A stretch of DNA of 64,000 bases from G963662675 sp963662675 (lineage in GTDB: Bacteria > Bacteroidota > Bacteroidia > Bacteroidales > Prolixibacteraceae). A program made the translations under genes and the position numbers. How positions within the stretch are numbered: position 1 is the first letter of the stretch; the number at the start of each line of letters is the position of its first letter. The notes below the pieces were generated by a model. That model saw nothing but the letters and a program-made list of their open reading frames with translations, made no database searches and was not told where the DNA came from. Below, piece by piece: positions 51,837-60,884 of this stretch. The stretch is taken from assembly GCA_963662675.2 (NCBI GenBank), contig CAXXHP010000001.1, forward strand, positions 372,001-436,000. Direction: 5' to 3'.

Positions 51837-54308
51837 ATGACAGAAGAATTGTATGCTGATGTAATATTGCCTTTGCCCCTTGGAGATAAATTTACTTACC
51901 GGGTGGGGGCTGGGATGCAGCCCAATATTCAGGTTGGTGCTCGTGTTATTGTACAATTTGGTGCCAAAAAGTTTTTTTCGGCATTGGTGTATCGTTTGCA
52001 TTCAGAAATGCCTGTGGGAACATTTGACATTAAAGACATCGAAGCCGTTTTGGATGAGGAGCCTGTTGTTACTTCTAAGCAAATAATGCTGTGGGAATGG
52101 ATCGTGGAGTACTATTGCTGTACCTTGGGAGAGGTGTTTAAAGCGGCTTTGCCTTCTGCATTGAAGCTTGAGAGTCAAACTAAAATTAGTTATAATCCGA
52201 ACTACGAAATGTCGGTTAGCCTTGCTGGAGAAGAGGAGGCTTTGTTGTTGATGTTGCAAGGTCATGGGCAGGCAAATGTTCAGGATATTAATCGGTTCTT
52301 AGGGAGAAGTTCTTCATTTGGTACACTTAAAAACCTGCTTAAAAAGAATGCTATTCTTATTGAAGAAAAAGTAGCTGGCAATTACCGACCTAAGACTTCT
52401 CCTTTTGTATTTTTACATGCAAATGTTTTAACCGAAAAGGAAATAGAAGAGGCGATAGAGAGCTTGGCTAAAGCAAAGAAGCAATTGGAGCTATTTGAGG
52501 TATTTCTAGCTGAAACAATTTATCACTCGGATAAAAAAACCACTATCGAGAAGAAGGAATTATTGTCAAGGAGCTCATTAAACGATGGAACTCTTCGTGC
52601 TTTAGTGGATAAAAAAATACTTCGAATAGAAGAGAAGGAGGTTGGGCGATTAGACTTTTCATACGATCAGAAACAAAAAATATTTGAGTTACATGAGGCA
52701 CAGCAGTTGGCTTTTGAGCAGATTAAAAATCATTTGGTAGAAAAAAAAACGGTTTTATTGCATGGCGTAACGTCTAGCGGGAAAACGGAAATTTATATCA
52801 AGTTAATTGAAGAGCAGCTGGCAAAAGGGAATCAGGTTCTTTATCTGGTGCCGGAGATCGGATTGACAACTCAACTTATTAGTCGGATGAGAAGAGCTTT
52901 TGGCGCGAAGGCCGGTATATACCACTCTAAGTTTAATGATGCCGAACGCGTTGAAACATGGTTTAATATCATGCACGAAAAAGAGCAATCATTTCAGATT
53001 GTATTAGGGGCGCGCTCTGCTGTTTTTCTGCCATTTCGAAAGTTGGGGCTTATTATTGTTGATGAAGAACACGAATCAAGTTATAAGCAATTTGATCCTG
53101 CGCCTCGATATAATGCACGCGATGTAGCTATTGTCTTAGGGCAAATCCATCAGGCAGATGTTGTTTTGGGGACAGCTACTCCTTCTTTCGAGAGTTATTT
53201 CAACGCCAAAACCGGAAAATATGCGTTAACGGAGTTGACAGAACGGTACAAAAACATTAGCATGCCTGAAATATGTGTTGCTGATATTCGCATGGCTACA
53301 CGTACAAAGAGAATGAAATCGATGCTTACTCCTGAGTTGTTCGATGAGATTAATACAGCTTTATTGAATGAAGAGCAGGTCATCCTTTTCCAAAATCGAC
53401 GAGGATTTGCGCCATATTTGCAGTGTTCGGCATGTGGTTCTATTCCCAAATGCAAAAATTGTGACGTGAGTCTTACTTACCATAAGTTTCGTTCGTCTTT
53501 AATTTGTCATTATTGTGGGCACACTCAGTCATTGCCTTCTGTTTGTGGTGAGTGTAATTCTACAGATCTTCAAACGCATGGCTATGGAACCGAGAAAATT
53601 GAGGAAGAGCTTCAGCTTCTTTTCCCGGAAAGTAAGGTTGCCAGGATGGATATGGATACAACGCGGGCAAAAAAAGGCTATGAGCGAATCATATATAAAT
53701 TTGAGAATGGGGAGACTGACATATTGGTAGGCACACAGATGGTTACGAAGGGCCTCGATTTTGACAATGTTAGCGTAGTTGGGATACTGAATGCTGACCA
53801 GCTTTTAAATTACCCGGATTTTCGTTCTTACGAGCGCTCCTTTCAATTAATAGCACAGGTGAGTGGAAGGGCTGGCCGTAAACATAAACAAGGAAAGGTT
53901 GTCATTCAAACAACACAGCCCAAGCATCCTGTTTTAGCAGAGGTTGTTGAGAATAATTTTCTGCAATCTTTTACACGGCAGATGGGAGAGCGTAAACTCT
54001 TTAGGTATCCGCCTTACTTTCGGTTTGTAAAGATTGTTCTAAAACACAAGAATAAGGATCGTTTGGATTTGGCTGCTAATCAACTGGCATCAGGCTTGCG
54101 AGCTTCCTTTGGTCTTAATGTGTTGGGCCCGGAGTTTCCTGTTATTAGTAGGATCCAAAACTGGTATCAAAAAGAAATTTGGGTAAAATTGGATCGGGGA
54201 AATAAATTGGCTCAGTCGAAGAAAAAGATGATGAATGAAATTTTGCAAGTTAAGTCTTTGCAGAACAATGCAAGCCTAGTTGTTTTTATGGATGTAGATC
54301 CGATGTAA
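51837..54308 (+). CDS. priA: Primosomal protein N' (replication restart helicase PriA)
   Basis: An 823-residue helicase. The N-terminal 3'-DNA-binding domain (about 1-110, YADVILPLPLGDKFTYRV) precedes a winged-helix part. The motor has Walker A GVTSSGKT (310-317), DEEH box IIVDEEHESSYKQ, GTATPSFES and QVSGRAGR. An inserted zinc module has paired cysteines (CSACGSIPKCKNCDVSL, CHYCGHTQ, CGECN), and a C-terminal domain follows. It reloads DnaB at collapsed forks. Motifs are complete; the first ATG fits the family start. Confidence 0.97.
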   Translation: MTEELYADVILPLPLGDKFTYRVGAGMQPNIQVGARVIVQFGAKKFFSALVYRLHSEMPVGTFDIKDIEAVLDEEPVVTSKQIMLWEWIVEYYCCTLGEVFKAALPSALKLESQTKISYNPNYEMSVSLAGEEEALLLMLQGHGQANVQDINRFLGRSSSFGTLKNLLKKNAILIEEKVAGNYRPKTSPFVFLHANVLTEKEIEEAIESLAKAKKQLELFEVFLAETIYHSDKKTTIEKKELLSRSSLNDGTLRALVDKKILRIEEKEVGRLDFSYDQKQKIFELHEAQQLAFEQIKNHLVEKKTVLLHGVTSSGKTEIYIKLIEEQLAKGNQVLYLVPEIGLTTQLISRMRRAFGAKAGIYHSKFNDAERVETWFNIMHEKEQSFQIVLGARSAVFLPFRKLGLIIVDEEHESSYKQFDPAPRYNARDVAIVLGQIHQADVVLGTATPSFESYFNAKTGKYALTELTERYKNISMPEICVADIRMATRTKRMKSMLTPELFDEINTALLNEEQVILFQNRRGFAPYLQCSACGSIPKCKNCDVSLTYHKFRSSLICHYCGHTQSLPSVCGECNSTDLQTHGYGTEKIEEELQLLFPESKVARMDMDTTRAKKGYERIIYKFENGETDILVGTQMVTKGLDFDNVSVVGILNADQLLNYPDFRSYERSFQLIAQVSGRAGRKHKQGKVVIQTTQPKHPVLAEVVENNFLQSFTRQMGERKLFRYPPYFRFVKIVLKHKNKDRLDLAANQLASGLRASFGLNVLGPEFPVISRIQNWYQKEIWVKLDRGNKLAQSKKKMMNEILQVKSLQNNASLVVFMDVDPM

Positions 54309-54360
54309 ACCCATCTCATTTTTCTGTGAGGGTTTTTTATTTTACGCTATCAAAATTTAC

Positions 54361-54368
54361 TACTTTTG
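54361..54368 (+). promoter_or_regulatory. -7 promoter element (TACTTTTG) before the heptose kinase gene
   Basis: Matches TAnnTTTG 23 bases before the GTG start at 54392; the -33 region is only T-rich. Confidence 0.5.
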
Positions 54369-54391
54369 TTGCGCACTAAAATGAGGAGATT

Positions 54392-55393
54392 GTGGAAAAA
54401 CTCAAGGTTGACCAAGTATTTCATAAATTCAAAAGTATTAAGGCGTTAATTGTTGGCGATGCAATGGTTGATACCTATATGTGGGGGAATGTAGATCGGA
54501 TTTCTCCCGAAGCTCCGATTCCGGTTGTTACTGTTGGGCGTCAGGAGAACAGGCTTGGAGGGGCTGCGAATGTTTCATTGAACTTACAGGCTTTAGGTGC
54601 AACTCCTTTTTTGGTTTCAATTATTGGGGATGATAATAAGGGCGATTGTTTCATGGAATTGATGAAGAAACGTCAATTGTCCGAAGAAGGCCTGATGCGA
54701 TCATCTGCACGAAAAACTACCGTTAAAACGAGGATTTTAAGTGGTACGTCACAAATTGCCCGTGTAGATGAAGAGGTTTCAGATTATATAGGCATAGAAG
54801 AAGAGGATGAGTTAGTGTCACGCGTTTTTAAATTGGTTGAGGAACACCAATTTGATATTCTTATTTTTGTTGATTATGACAAAGGGGTAATTACCCCAAA
54901 TGTAATTGATAAGGTTACACAACTTGCTCGTGATAAGAATATACTGATTGCTGTAGATCCTAAGAAAAGGAATTTCAATCATTATCGTCAAGTCGATTTA
55001 TTCAAACCTAATTTCAAGGAATTTAAAGAAGGAATAGAAATTAATCTGAATAAAAATAATTTGGATGAAATTTTAAATGCAGCGAATTCGTTTAAAGCTG
55101 AAAAAGAATTCGGAATAATCTTCATTACCCTTTCAGAAATGGGCGTTTTCATTAGTAATGGATTGAAACAAAATCATTTTCCCGCTGAGATTCGGGACAT
55201 TGCAGATGTTTCTGGGGCTGGTGATACTGTGCTGGCAGTGGCAAGTTTGTGTTTGGCAGCAGGCATGCCAACTAAGTTCATGGGGCAGCTTTCAAATCTA
55301 GCCGGAGGGTTGGTTTGTGAGAAATCTGGAGTCGTTCCAATTGATAGAGATCGATTGAAAATAGAGGCTAGGAAAATTAGAATTTCAAAATAG
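54392..55393 (+). CDS. RfaE1/HldE-type heptose 7-phosphate kinase (PfkB family)
   Basis: A 333-residue ribokinase-fold kinase matching the N-terminal domain of HldE: ALIVGDAMVDTYMWGNVDRISPEAPIPVV, RLGGAANVSLNLQALGA (glycine loop), FVDYDKGVITPNVI, AVDPKKRNFNHYRQVDLFKPN, and the C-terminal ATP/base motif DVSGAGDTVLAVASLCLAAG with the catalytic aspartate. It would make heptose 1,7-bisphosphate for ADP-heptose and LPS core synthesis. The adenylyltransferase half of HldE is absent and must be a separate gene. The start is GTG, supported by AGGAGA at 54384-54389 and by the absence of an in-frame ATG. Confidence 0.9.
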   Translation: MEKLKVDQVFHKFKSIKALIVGDAMVDTYMWGNVDRISPEAPIPVVTVGRQENRLGGAANVSLNLQALGATPFLVSIIGDDNKGDCFMELMKKRQLSEEGLMRSSARKTTVKTRILSGTSQIARVDEEVSDYIGIEEEDELVSRVFKLVEEHQFDILIFVDYDKGVITPNVIDKVTQLARDKNILIAVDPKKRNFNHYRQVDLFKPNFKEFKEGIEINLNKNNLDEILNAANSFKAEKEFGIIFITLSEMGVFISNGLKQNHFPAEIRDIADVSGAGDTVLAVASLCLAAGMPTKFMGQLSNLAGGLVCEKSGVVPIDRDRLKIEARKIRISK

Positions 55394-55473
55394 TTAAATG
55401 ACTGTTGATTAGTGTGTTGTTGTGTATTTCCATTAAAGTTTTCAACATTTCGGTCATTTTCTCCATAAAATAT

Positions 55474-55481
55474 TAACTTTG
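55474..55481 (+). promoter_or_regulatory. -7 promoter element (TAACTTTG) before parA
   Basis: Matches TAnnTTTG 29 bases before the parA ATG; TTTC about 22 bases upstream is a poor -33. Confidence 0.5.
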
Positions 55482-55510
55482 AAACTCGGCAAAAATCCGG
55501 ATTAAAATAT

Positions 55511-56311
55511 ATGGGAAAAGTTATTGCACTTGCCAATCAAAAAGGTGGCGTCGGAAAAACAACAACAGCTATAAATTTAGCTGCAAGTTTGGCTGTTCTA
55601 GAGAAGAAAGTGTTAATTGTTGATGCAGATCCACAGGCAAATGCTACTTCTGGGACAGGATTTGATGTGAGGAATGTCAAAACCAGCATCTATGAATGTA
55701 TTATTGATGATGTTGATCCTCATAAGATTGTCCTTAATTCGGAGATTGCCGGATTGGATTTAATTCCATCACATATTGATTTGGTTGGTGCCGAAATTGA
55801 AATGTTGAATCTGCCAAATCGGGAAAGAGTTTTATCCACAGTTATTGATAAAATTCGGGATGATTACGACTTTATTTTAATTGATTGTTCGCCATCGCTA
55901 GGGTTAATAACAGTAAATGCGCTAACCGCAGCTGACTCAATTATTATTCCAGTGCAATGCGAGTATTTCGCGTTGGAAGGCCTTGGTAAATTATTGAATA
56001 CCATAAAAATCATTCAAACTCGTTTAAATCCAGAATTAGAAATAGAAGGATTTTTATTGACCATGTACGACTCTCGCTTAAACCTTTCAAATCAGGTGTT
56101 AGAGGAAGTTCGGACTCATTTTGAGGAGATGGTCTTTGATACGCTAATATTCAGAAATATTAAACTGAGTGAAGCACCTAGTTACGGAATGCCTGCCGTT
56201 CTGTACGATGCAAGCTCGAAAGGCGCAGCCGGATATATGGATTTAGCCCGTGAGCTTTTGCAGAAAAATGATTTGACGAAAATTAAGAATTCAGAAAAAG
56301 TAATTGAATAA
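55511..56311 (+). CDS. parA: Chromosome-partitioning ATPase ParA (Soj)
   Basis: A 266-residue deviant-Walker ATPase: NQKGGVGKTTTAINLAASLA (9-28) with the signature lysine, LIVDADPQANATSGTG, DFILIDCSPSLGLITVNAL and IPVQCEYFALEGLGKLLNTI. It has no N-terminal helix-turn-helix, so it is the short chromosomal type that moves ParB-parS complexes along the nucleoid. parB follows 17 bases later; DUF5683 and a lytic transglycosylase gene follow that. Confidence 0.97.
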   Translation: MGKVIALANQKGGVGKTTTAINLAASLAVLEKKVLIVDADPQANATSGTGFDVRNVKTSIYECIIDDVDPHKIVLNSEIAGLDLIPSHIDLVGAEIEMLNLPNRERVLSTVIDKIRDDYDFILIDCSPSLGLITVNALTAADSIIIPVQCEYFALEGLGKLLNTIKIIQTRLNPELEIEGFLLTMYDSRLNLSNQVLEEVRTHFEEMVFDTLIFRNIKLSEAPSYGMPAVLYDASSKGAAGYMDLARELLQKNDLTKIKNSEKVIE

Positions 56312-56328
56312 CAAGATTCGGAATTATT

Positions 56329-57207
56329 ATGGCTAAAAGGAATGCATTGGGCAGAGGTTTAGGAGCATTAATTGACGGTGCAGACGCAGTAAGAGACTTT
56401 GGTCCATCAATCAGTGAGATCCCCGTTGAAAATATTGAAGCCAATCCCTTTCAACCAAGGACTAAGTTTGATGAGTCTGCGTTGAAAGAACTCTCTGTTT
56501 CAATCAAAGAACTTGGTATTATTCAGCCGATTACCCTTCGGATGGTCGCTGAGAATAAATACCAAATAATAGCAGGCGAGAGACGTTTCAGAGCTTCCAA
56601 AATTGCGGGGCTGAAAACCATTCCTGCCTATGTTCGTTTGGCAGAAGATGAAGGGATGTTGGAGATGGCTCTTGTAGAAAATATTCAGCGTGAAGATCTG
56701 GATGCCATCGAGGTTGCACTATCATATCAGCGATTAATTGAAGAATGTAAGCTAACACAGGAAACGCTGAGTGATCGGGTGGGGAAAAAGCGTTCTACCA
56801 TTTCAAACTACTTGCGTTTATTGAGGTTACCTGCGGTTATTCAAAAAGGACTAATTGACAAAAGTATATCAATGGGACATGCCCGTGCTATTGTAAATAT
56901 TGAGAACACCGAAGATCAGTTAACTGTTTATGAGCTCATTTTAGCGGAGGAGCTATCTGTTAGGAAAGTAGAAGAGTTAGTAAGAAACTTATCTAAGGAG
57001 TTGGAGAAGGTTGAACAGAATAAGGGCGCAAGTAAAGAAAAATTTCCAGAGGAATATGGTGAGTTGAAATCTCATCTCAGCAAATTTTTTAATACAAAGG
57101 TTGATTTTTCGCTTAGCAATAAAGGGAAAGGAAAGATCGTTATTCCATTTAGTTCAGCCAAAGATTTAGAGAGAATCATGGGGATTCTAGATAAATTGAA
57201 AAGCTAG
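56329..57207 (+). CDS. parB: Chromosome-partitioning protein ParB (Spo0J)
   Basis: A 292-residue CTP-binding clamp. The N-terminal ParA-stimulating tail (RNALGRGLGALIDG) is followed by the CTPase/ParB domain (VENIEANPFQPRTKFDESALKELSVSIKELGIIQPITLR and IIAGERRFRASKIAGL), a central helix-turn-helix (LTQETLSDRVGKKRSTISNYLRLLRLP) and a C-terminal dimerisation region. It loads on parS sites and spreads. I found no parS-like 16-mer (TGTTTCACGTGAAACA) in this window. Confidence 0.97.
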   Translation: MAKRNALGRGLGALIDGADAVRDFGPSISEIPVENIEANPFQPRTKFDESALKELSVSIKELGIIQPITLRMVAENKYQIIAGERRFRASKIAGLKTIPAYVRLAEDEGMLEMALVENIQREDLDAIEVALSYQRLIEECKLTQETLSDRVGKKRSTISNYLRLLRLPAVIQKGLIDKSISMGHARAIVNIENTEDQLTVYELILAEELSVRKVEELVRNLSKELEKVEQNKGASKEKFPEEYGELKSHLSKFFNTKVDFSLSNKGKGKIVIPFSSAKDLERIMGILDKLKS

Positions 57208-57232
57208 TAAAAGGATTCAAAAAAGTAGAGAG

Positions 57233-57835
57233 TTGAACCAAACAATAAAAATGATCCTGACAATCCTGTTTTTAACAACAGGATTTTGTGCATCTGCTCA
57301 AGAAGTAACAATTGCTGACAGTACAAGCATATCGGTTGAAGAAGTGGAGCATTCTCCACGAAAAGCAACGATTTATTCTGCAGTTTTACCAGGGCTTGGG
57401 CAGATTTATAATAAGAAATACTGGAAGGTCCCGATTATTTATGCCGGCTTTGCAGCATTAGCTTATTATATAGATTTAAATAATGATTTTTACGTTCTTT
57501 ATAAGCAGGCATATTCTGATATATTAGATACAGATCCAAACACGAACTCTTTTGTTGCGCTTGACATAGATGGCGTTTGGGATTTTGAAGATGCTAATCA
57601 GGTTGCACAATACACAACACGACTGAAAAGTGCAAAGGAGTTAACACGTCGGAATAGGGATCTTGTAATGCTGGGAACAGTTGTATTTTATGCAGTTAAC
57701 ATTATTGATGCAACAGTTGATGCACATTTTTTTAATTTTGATGTGAGTGATGATTTAACATTCAACTGGGCTCCTGGTCCAGTGTATTGTTTTAATCAGC
57801 CACTTGTTGGGGTTCATTTAAGAGTGAGGTTTTAA
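57233..57835 (+). CDS. DUF5683 membrane-associated protein
   Basis: A protein of about 200 residues with a signal peptide (cut after FCASAQ) and the DUF5683 domain from about residue 40 (ATIYSAVLPGLGQIYNKKYWKVPIIYAGFAALAYYIDLNNDFY), with hydrophobic segments at about 62-80 and 145-165 and a C-terminal beta-rich end. The start is uncertain: TTG at 57233 gives a lysine-containing n-region, while ATG at 57251 gives a shorter signal. The gene lies between parB and mltD, a conserved order in Bacteroidota. Function unknown; an envelope role is likely. Confidence 0.83.
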   Translation: MNQTIKMILTILFLTTGFCASAQEVTIADSTSISVEEVEHSPRKATIYSAVLPGLGQIYNKKYWKVPIIYAGFAALAYYIDLNNDFYVLYKQAYSDILDTDPNTNSFVALDIDGVWDFEDANQVAQYTTRLKSAKELTRRNRDLVMLGTVVFYAVNIIDATVDAHFFNFDVSDDLTFNWAPGPVYCFNQPLVGVHLRVRF

Positions 57836-57838
57836 GAG

Positions 57839-59452
57839 ATGAAGAGAAAAATACAAATACTATTCTTGGGGATGCTGGTTTTCTCCAGTTATGTGCTGGC
57901 TTCTGCGGTTAAGGATGATGCAATAAAGCAATTGAAGAAAATTGGTGTTGTTGCAATAGATACAATCAGTGGTTATGAGTCTAAATATATTCTGCCGGAT
58001 GAAGAGGTTAATGAAATATTTATCGATCAGATAGATAGCCTTCTAAATTCATGGTACATTCAAAATTCCTATGTTTTGGATTCTGATAATTTAGCTCTGG
58101 ATAATTCAGAAATGGGATCACTTCCCGATTCAGTATATATTCAACGGCTTCAAACGATTGAATCATATGTTGATTTGTCATTCAACAAAACGGTTAAGAA
58201 TTACATTGAGCTTTATACGCAGAAGAGAAGAGAGTTGACGGAAGTGATGCTCGGGTTATCTACTTATTATTTCCCATTGTTTGAAGAAATGCTTGACAAG
58301 TATGATATGCCAATGGAGCTTAAATATCTGCCAATTATTGAGTCGGCGCTAAACCCAACAGCACGGTCTAAGGCTAATGCTGTAGGTTTGTGGCAGTTTA
58401 TGTATGCAACCGGAAAAATGTATAAGCTAAATGTTGGCACCTATATCGACGATCGTCGTGACCCCGTGAAATCAACTGAAGCAGCAGTGAAATACCTTCG
58501 CGATCTATACAAAATATACAATAATTGGCATTTGGTAATTGCTGCCTATAACTGTGGTCCCGGAAATGTGAATAAAGCGATACGCCGTTCGGGAGGAGCA
58601 AGGGATTACTGGACAATTTATTATAGGTTGCCGCGAGAAACCCGAGGTTATGTTCCTGCCTATATTGCTGCAGCATATGTCATGAATAACTATCAGCTTC
58701 ATAATTTGCAGGCAAAGAGTCCTGACTTTCCAATAGTAACAGACACCATGCAGGTTCGTAGTTACTTGCACTTTGATCAGATTTCAAATGTATTGGGAGT
58801 TTCAGTTGAAGAACTAAAGGCTTTAAATCCGCAATACCGAATGAATATCATTCCTGCAAAACAAGATAGTCCTTATGACCTTCGAATTCCTGTTGATGCG
58901 GTCTCTGATTATATCGATCTGGAGGACGAAATTTTAGCATATAATAGGGAGGAGTATTTTCCAAATAATGAAATTTTAGAACCGCAGAGCAATTCCTATG
59001 TTTCGGCTGATGTAAAGGGGAAAGCGAAACTGTCTTATACCGTTAAGTCTGGTGATAATTTGGGATATATTGCTGAATGGTTTCATGTTAGAGCAAGTGA
59101 CCTTCGCTACTGGAATAATATAAGCCGCAACTTGATAAAGGTTGGACAAAAATTGACGATTTATGTTCCTGATGGACAGACCGATCATTTTTCTGTAGTC
59201 AATGGTATGTCTTTTAGTCAAAAGCAAGCATTTGCCAAAAAAACTCCTGTCACCAAAATTACTGCTTCATCCAGCCAAATTACCTCCGATTCGGAGTATG
59301 TTTATTATACCGTTAAGAGCGGCGATTCGTTGTGGTCAATAGCTCGCCAGTTTCCAGGAATATCAAATCAGGATATTGTAAGATTGAATAACATGAGCAA
59401 CGGAAACTCGATTAAACCCGGTCAGAAGTTGAAAATTCAACCCAAAACGTAA
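57839..59452 (+). CDS. mltD: MltD-type membrane-bound lytic transglycosylase with LysM domains
   Basis: A 537-residue secreted protein: signal peptide (about 1-21), a helical N-terminal region, the SLT catalytic domain (about 150-300; catalytic E168 in IIESALNPTARSKANAVGLWQF, and AAYNCGPGNVNKAI), a MltD spacer (about 300-390) and two LysM peptidoglycan-binding domains (about 398-442, YTVKSGDNLGYIAEWF; about 487-532, YTVKSGDSLWSIARQF). It cleaves glycan strands to anhydromuropeptides. It begins three bases after the DUF5683 stop, so it is part of the parA-parB-DUF5683-mltD unit. Confidence 0.95.
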   Translation: MKRKIQILFLGMLVFSSYVLASAVKDDAIKQLKKIGVVAIDTISGYESKYILPDEEVNEIFIDQIDSLLNSWYIQNSYVLDSDNLALDNSEMGSLPDSVYIQRLQTIESYVDLSFNKTVKNYIELYTQKRRELTEVMLGLSTYYFPLFEEMLDKYDMPMELKYLPIIESALNPTARSKANAVGLWQFMYATGKMYKLNVGTYIDDRRDPVKSTEAAVKYLRDLYKIYNNWHLVIAAYNCGPGNVNKAIRRSGGARDYWTIYYRLPRETRGYVPAYIAAAYVMNNYQLHNLQAKSPDFPIVTDTMQVRSYLHFDQISNVLGVSVEELKALNPQYRMNIIPAKQDSPYDLRIPVDAVSDYIDLEDEILAYNREEYFPNNEILEPQSNSYVSADVKGKAKLSYTVKSGDNLGYIAEWFHVRASDLRYWNNISRNLIKVGQKLTIYVPDGQTDHFSVVNGMSFSQKQAFAKKTPVTKITASSSQITSDSEYVYYTVKSGDSLWSIARQFPGISNQDIVRLNNMSNGNSIKPGQKLKIQPKT

Positions 59453-59519
59453 ACGGCAGTTTCCAATTTGCAGAAGCCCGATTTTAGCTTTACATTTAGA
59501 AGTGGCTAAATAGCTTTTG

Positions 59520-60884
59520 ATGAAACCAGTTCGGGCATTTTTATTTCTGTTTTTCGTGCTGTCGTTGTTTTTGCTGATATCTTCACGGATGAGTGAAAAC
59601 AATGATTATGTGCTTATTCCCAGCGGTGATGAAGATCATTTTTCATCACAACCAACTCAACATATTGCTTTTACGAAAGGAACAATATCTGCTCCTCAAA
59701 TTACCAATCCCGATGTTACATCTCAAGAGTTTTTAATTGATCATTCTACTCTGGTTTTTTCGAAGAATGATTCTCTTCATCTGGAAGAACTATTCCTGAA
59801 ATTAAATAGAATTAACGATGAAGATTCTCCTGTGCGGATTGTTTATTTTGGTGATTCCCAAATTGAAGGGGACAGAATTACTTCAACATTGAGAAAAAAA
59901 TTACAGGCACGGTTTGGGGGCATGGGGCCTGGGTTGATTCCTGTTGCTGAGTATTATAATCCGGCACATCAGCTTGTTGTAGGTATTTCTAAAGGGTGGG
60001 AGTTGCAAAGTTTTCAGGATTCCATGGTCAGTAACCAAAGCATTCTTTTTCGTCGTGCACTCTTGTCTGGTAAGGATTCGGATACATGGTTTCGCATTAG
60101 CAGAATTAAGTCTCTGGGACCAAATGAAGATTATCGTGTTGTGAAGTTGTTTTATAAAAGTGAGAACGGCTTTCCATTGGAAGTAAAACGATCGGGGCAG
60201 ATGATTTTTGCAGATACACTTTCCGGGACTGTTGGAGTAGACGAGAAAGAGTTTGTGCTGAATGACACTCCGAATGTTTTAAGGTTTACCTTTTCTCCTG
60301 CCGACAGCCTTTCCGTGCTAGGTGTGTCTCTTGAAAGTAAGACTGGATTAATGGTTGACAATGTTTCGTTGAGAGGATTATCGTATCCTACATTTACTTC
60401 TTCGGAGCAACCAGAGTTAAAAGAGATGTTAAGCCTAATTAATCCGGGCTTATTTATTTTCCATTTCGGCGTAAACTTAGTGCCATATCAGTCAGAAGAT
60501 TATCGGGATTTCCGAGTAAAGATGAAACAGCAAATTAATTTCATCAAGAAGGTTTATCCCGATGTCCCTATTTTAATAATTGGTGTATCTGATATGGCAA
60601 AAAAAGTCAACGGTGTGTTTACTTCGTATGATAATATCCCCCAAATTAAGCAGATACAGCGAGAAATTTCGGATGAAACACAGTCTGTGTTTTGGGATTT
60701 ACAAGCCTTTATGGGTGGGGCCGGGAGTATTAATGATTGGGTAAATGCGACTCCGCCGCTTGCCGTAAAAGATTATATCCATTTTACCAACAAGGGGGCA
60801 GAGCGAGTGGGAGCTGAGCTTGCCAGAATGTTGCTGGAAGAGTATGATAAGAACAATGAAACAGTGGCATGGATGGGCAATTAA
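59520..60884 (+). CDS. SGNH/GDSL-type hydrolase, probable partner of the adjacent MBOAT acyltransferase
   Basis: A 454-residue protein from the ATG at 59520; the preceding TTG is unlikely. An N-terminal membrane anchor or signal (about 5-22) is followed by an exported region. The SGNH blocks are IVYFGDSQIEGDRIT (nucleophile S113), FHFGVNLVPYQS (block III-like), and DYIHFTNKGAERVGAEL (the D-x-x-H pair). Proteins of this type paired with an MBOAT protein are analogous to PatB/AlgJ/AlgX, which transfer acetyl groups to or from extracytoplasmic polysaccharide. Its stop overlaps the MBOAT start by 16 bases, so they act together. The polymer (peptidoglycan or an exopolysaccharide) is not known. Confidence 0.85.
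   Translation: MKPVRAFLFLFFVLSLFLLISSRMSENNDYVLIPSGDEDHFSSQPTQHIAFTKGTISAPQITNPDVTSQEFLIDHSTLVFSKNDSLHLEELFLKLNRINDEDSPVRIVYFGDSQIEGDRITSTLRKKLQARFGGMGPGLIPVAEYYNPAHQLVVGISKGWELQSFQDSMVSNQSILFRRALLSGKDSDTWFRISRIKSLGPNEDYRVVKLFYKSENGFPLEVKRSGQMIFADTLSGTVGVDEKEFVLNDTPNVLRFTFSPADSLSVLGVSLESKTGLMVDNVSLRGLSYPTFTSSEQPELKEMLSLINPGLFIFHFGVNLVPYQSEDYRDFRVKMKQQINFIKKVYPDVPILIIGVSDMAKKVNGVFTSYDNIPQIKQIQREISDETQSVFWDLQAFMGGAGSINDWVNATPPLAVKDYIHFTNKGAERVGAELARMLLEEYDKNNETVAWMGN

Noticed and set aside
55394..55510. Replication origin near parAB
   Set aside because: No cluster of DnaA boxes, no AT-rich unwinding repeats and no dnaA or dnaN gene; the gap is only a short promoter region.
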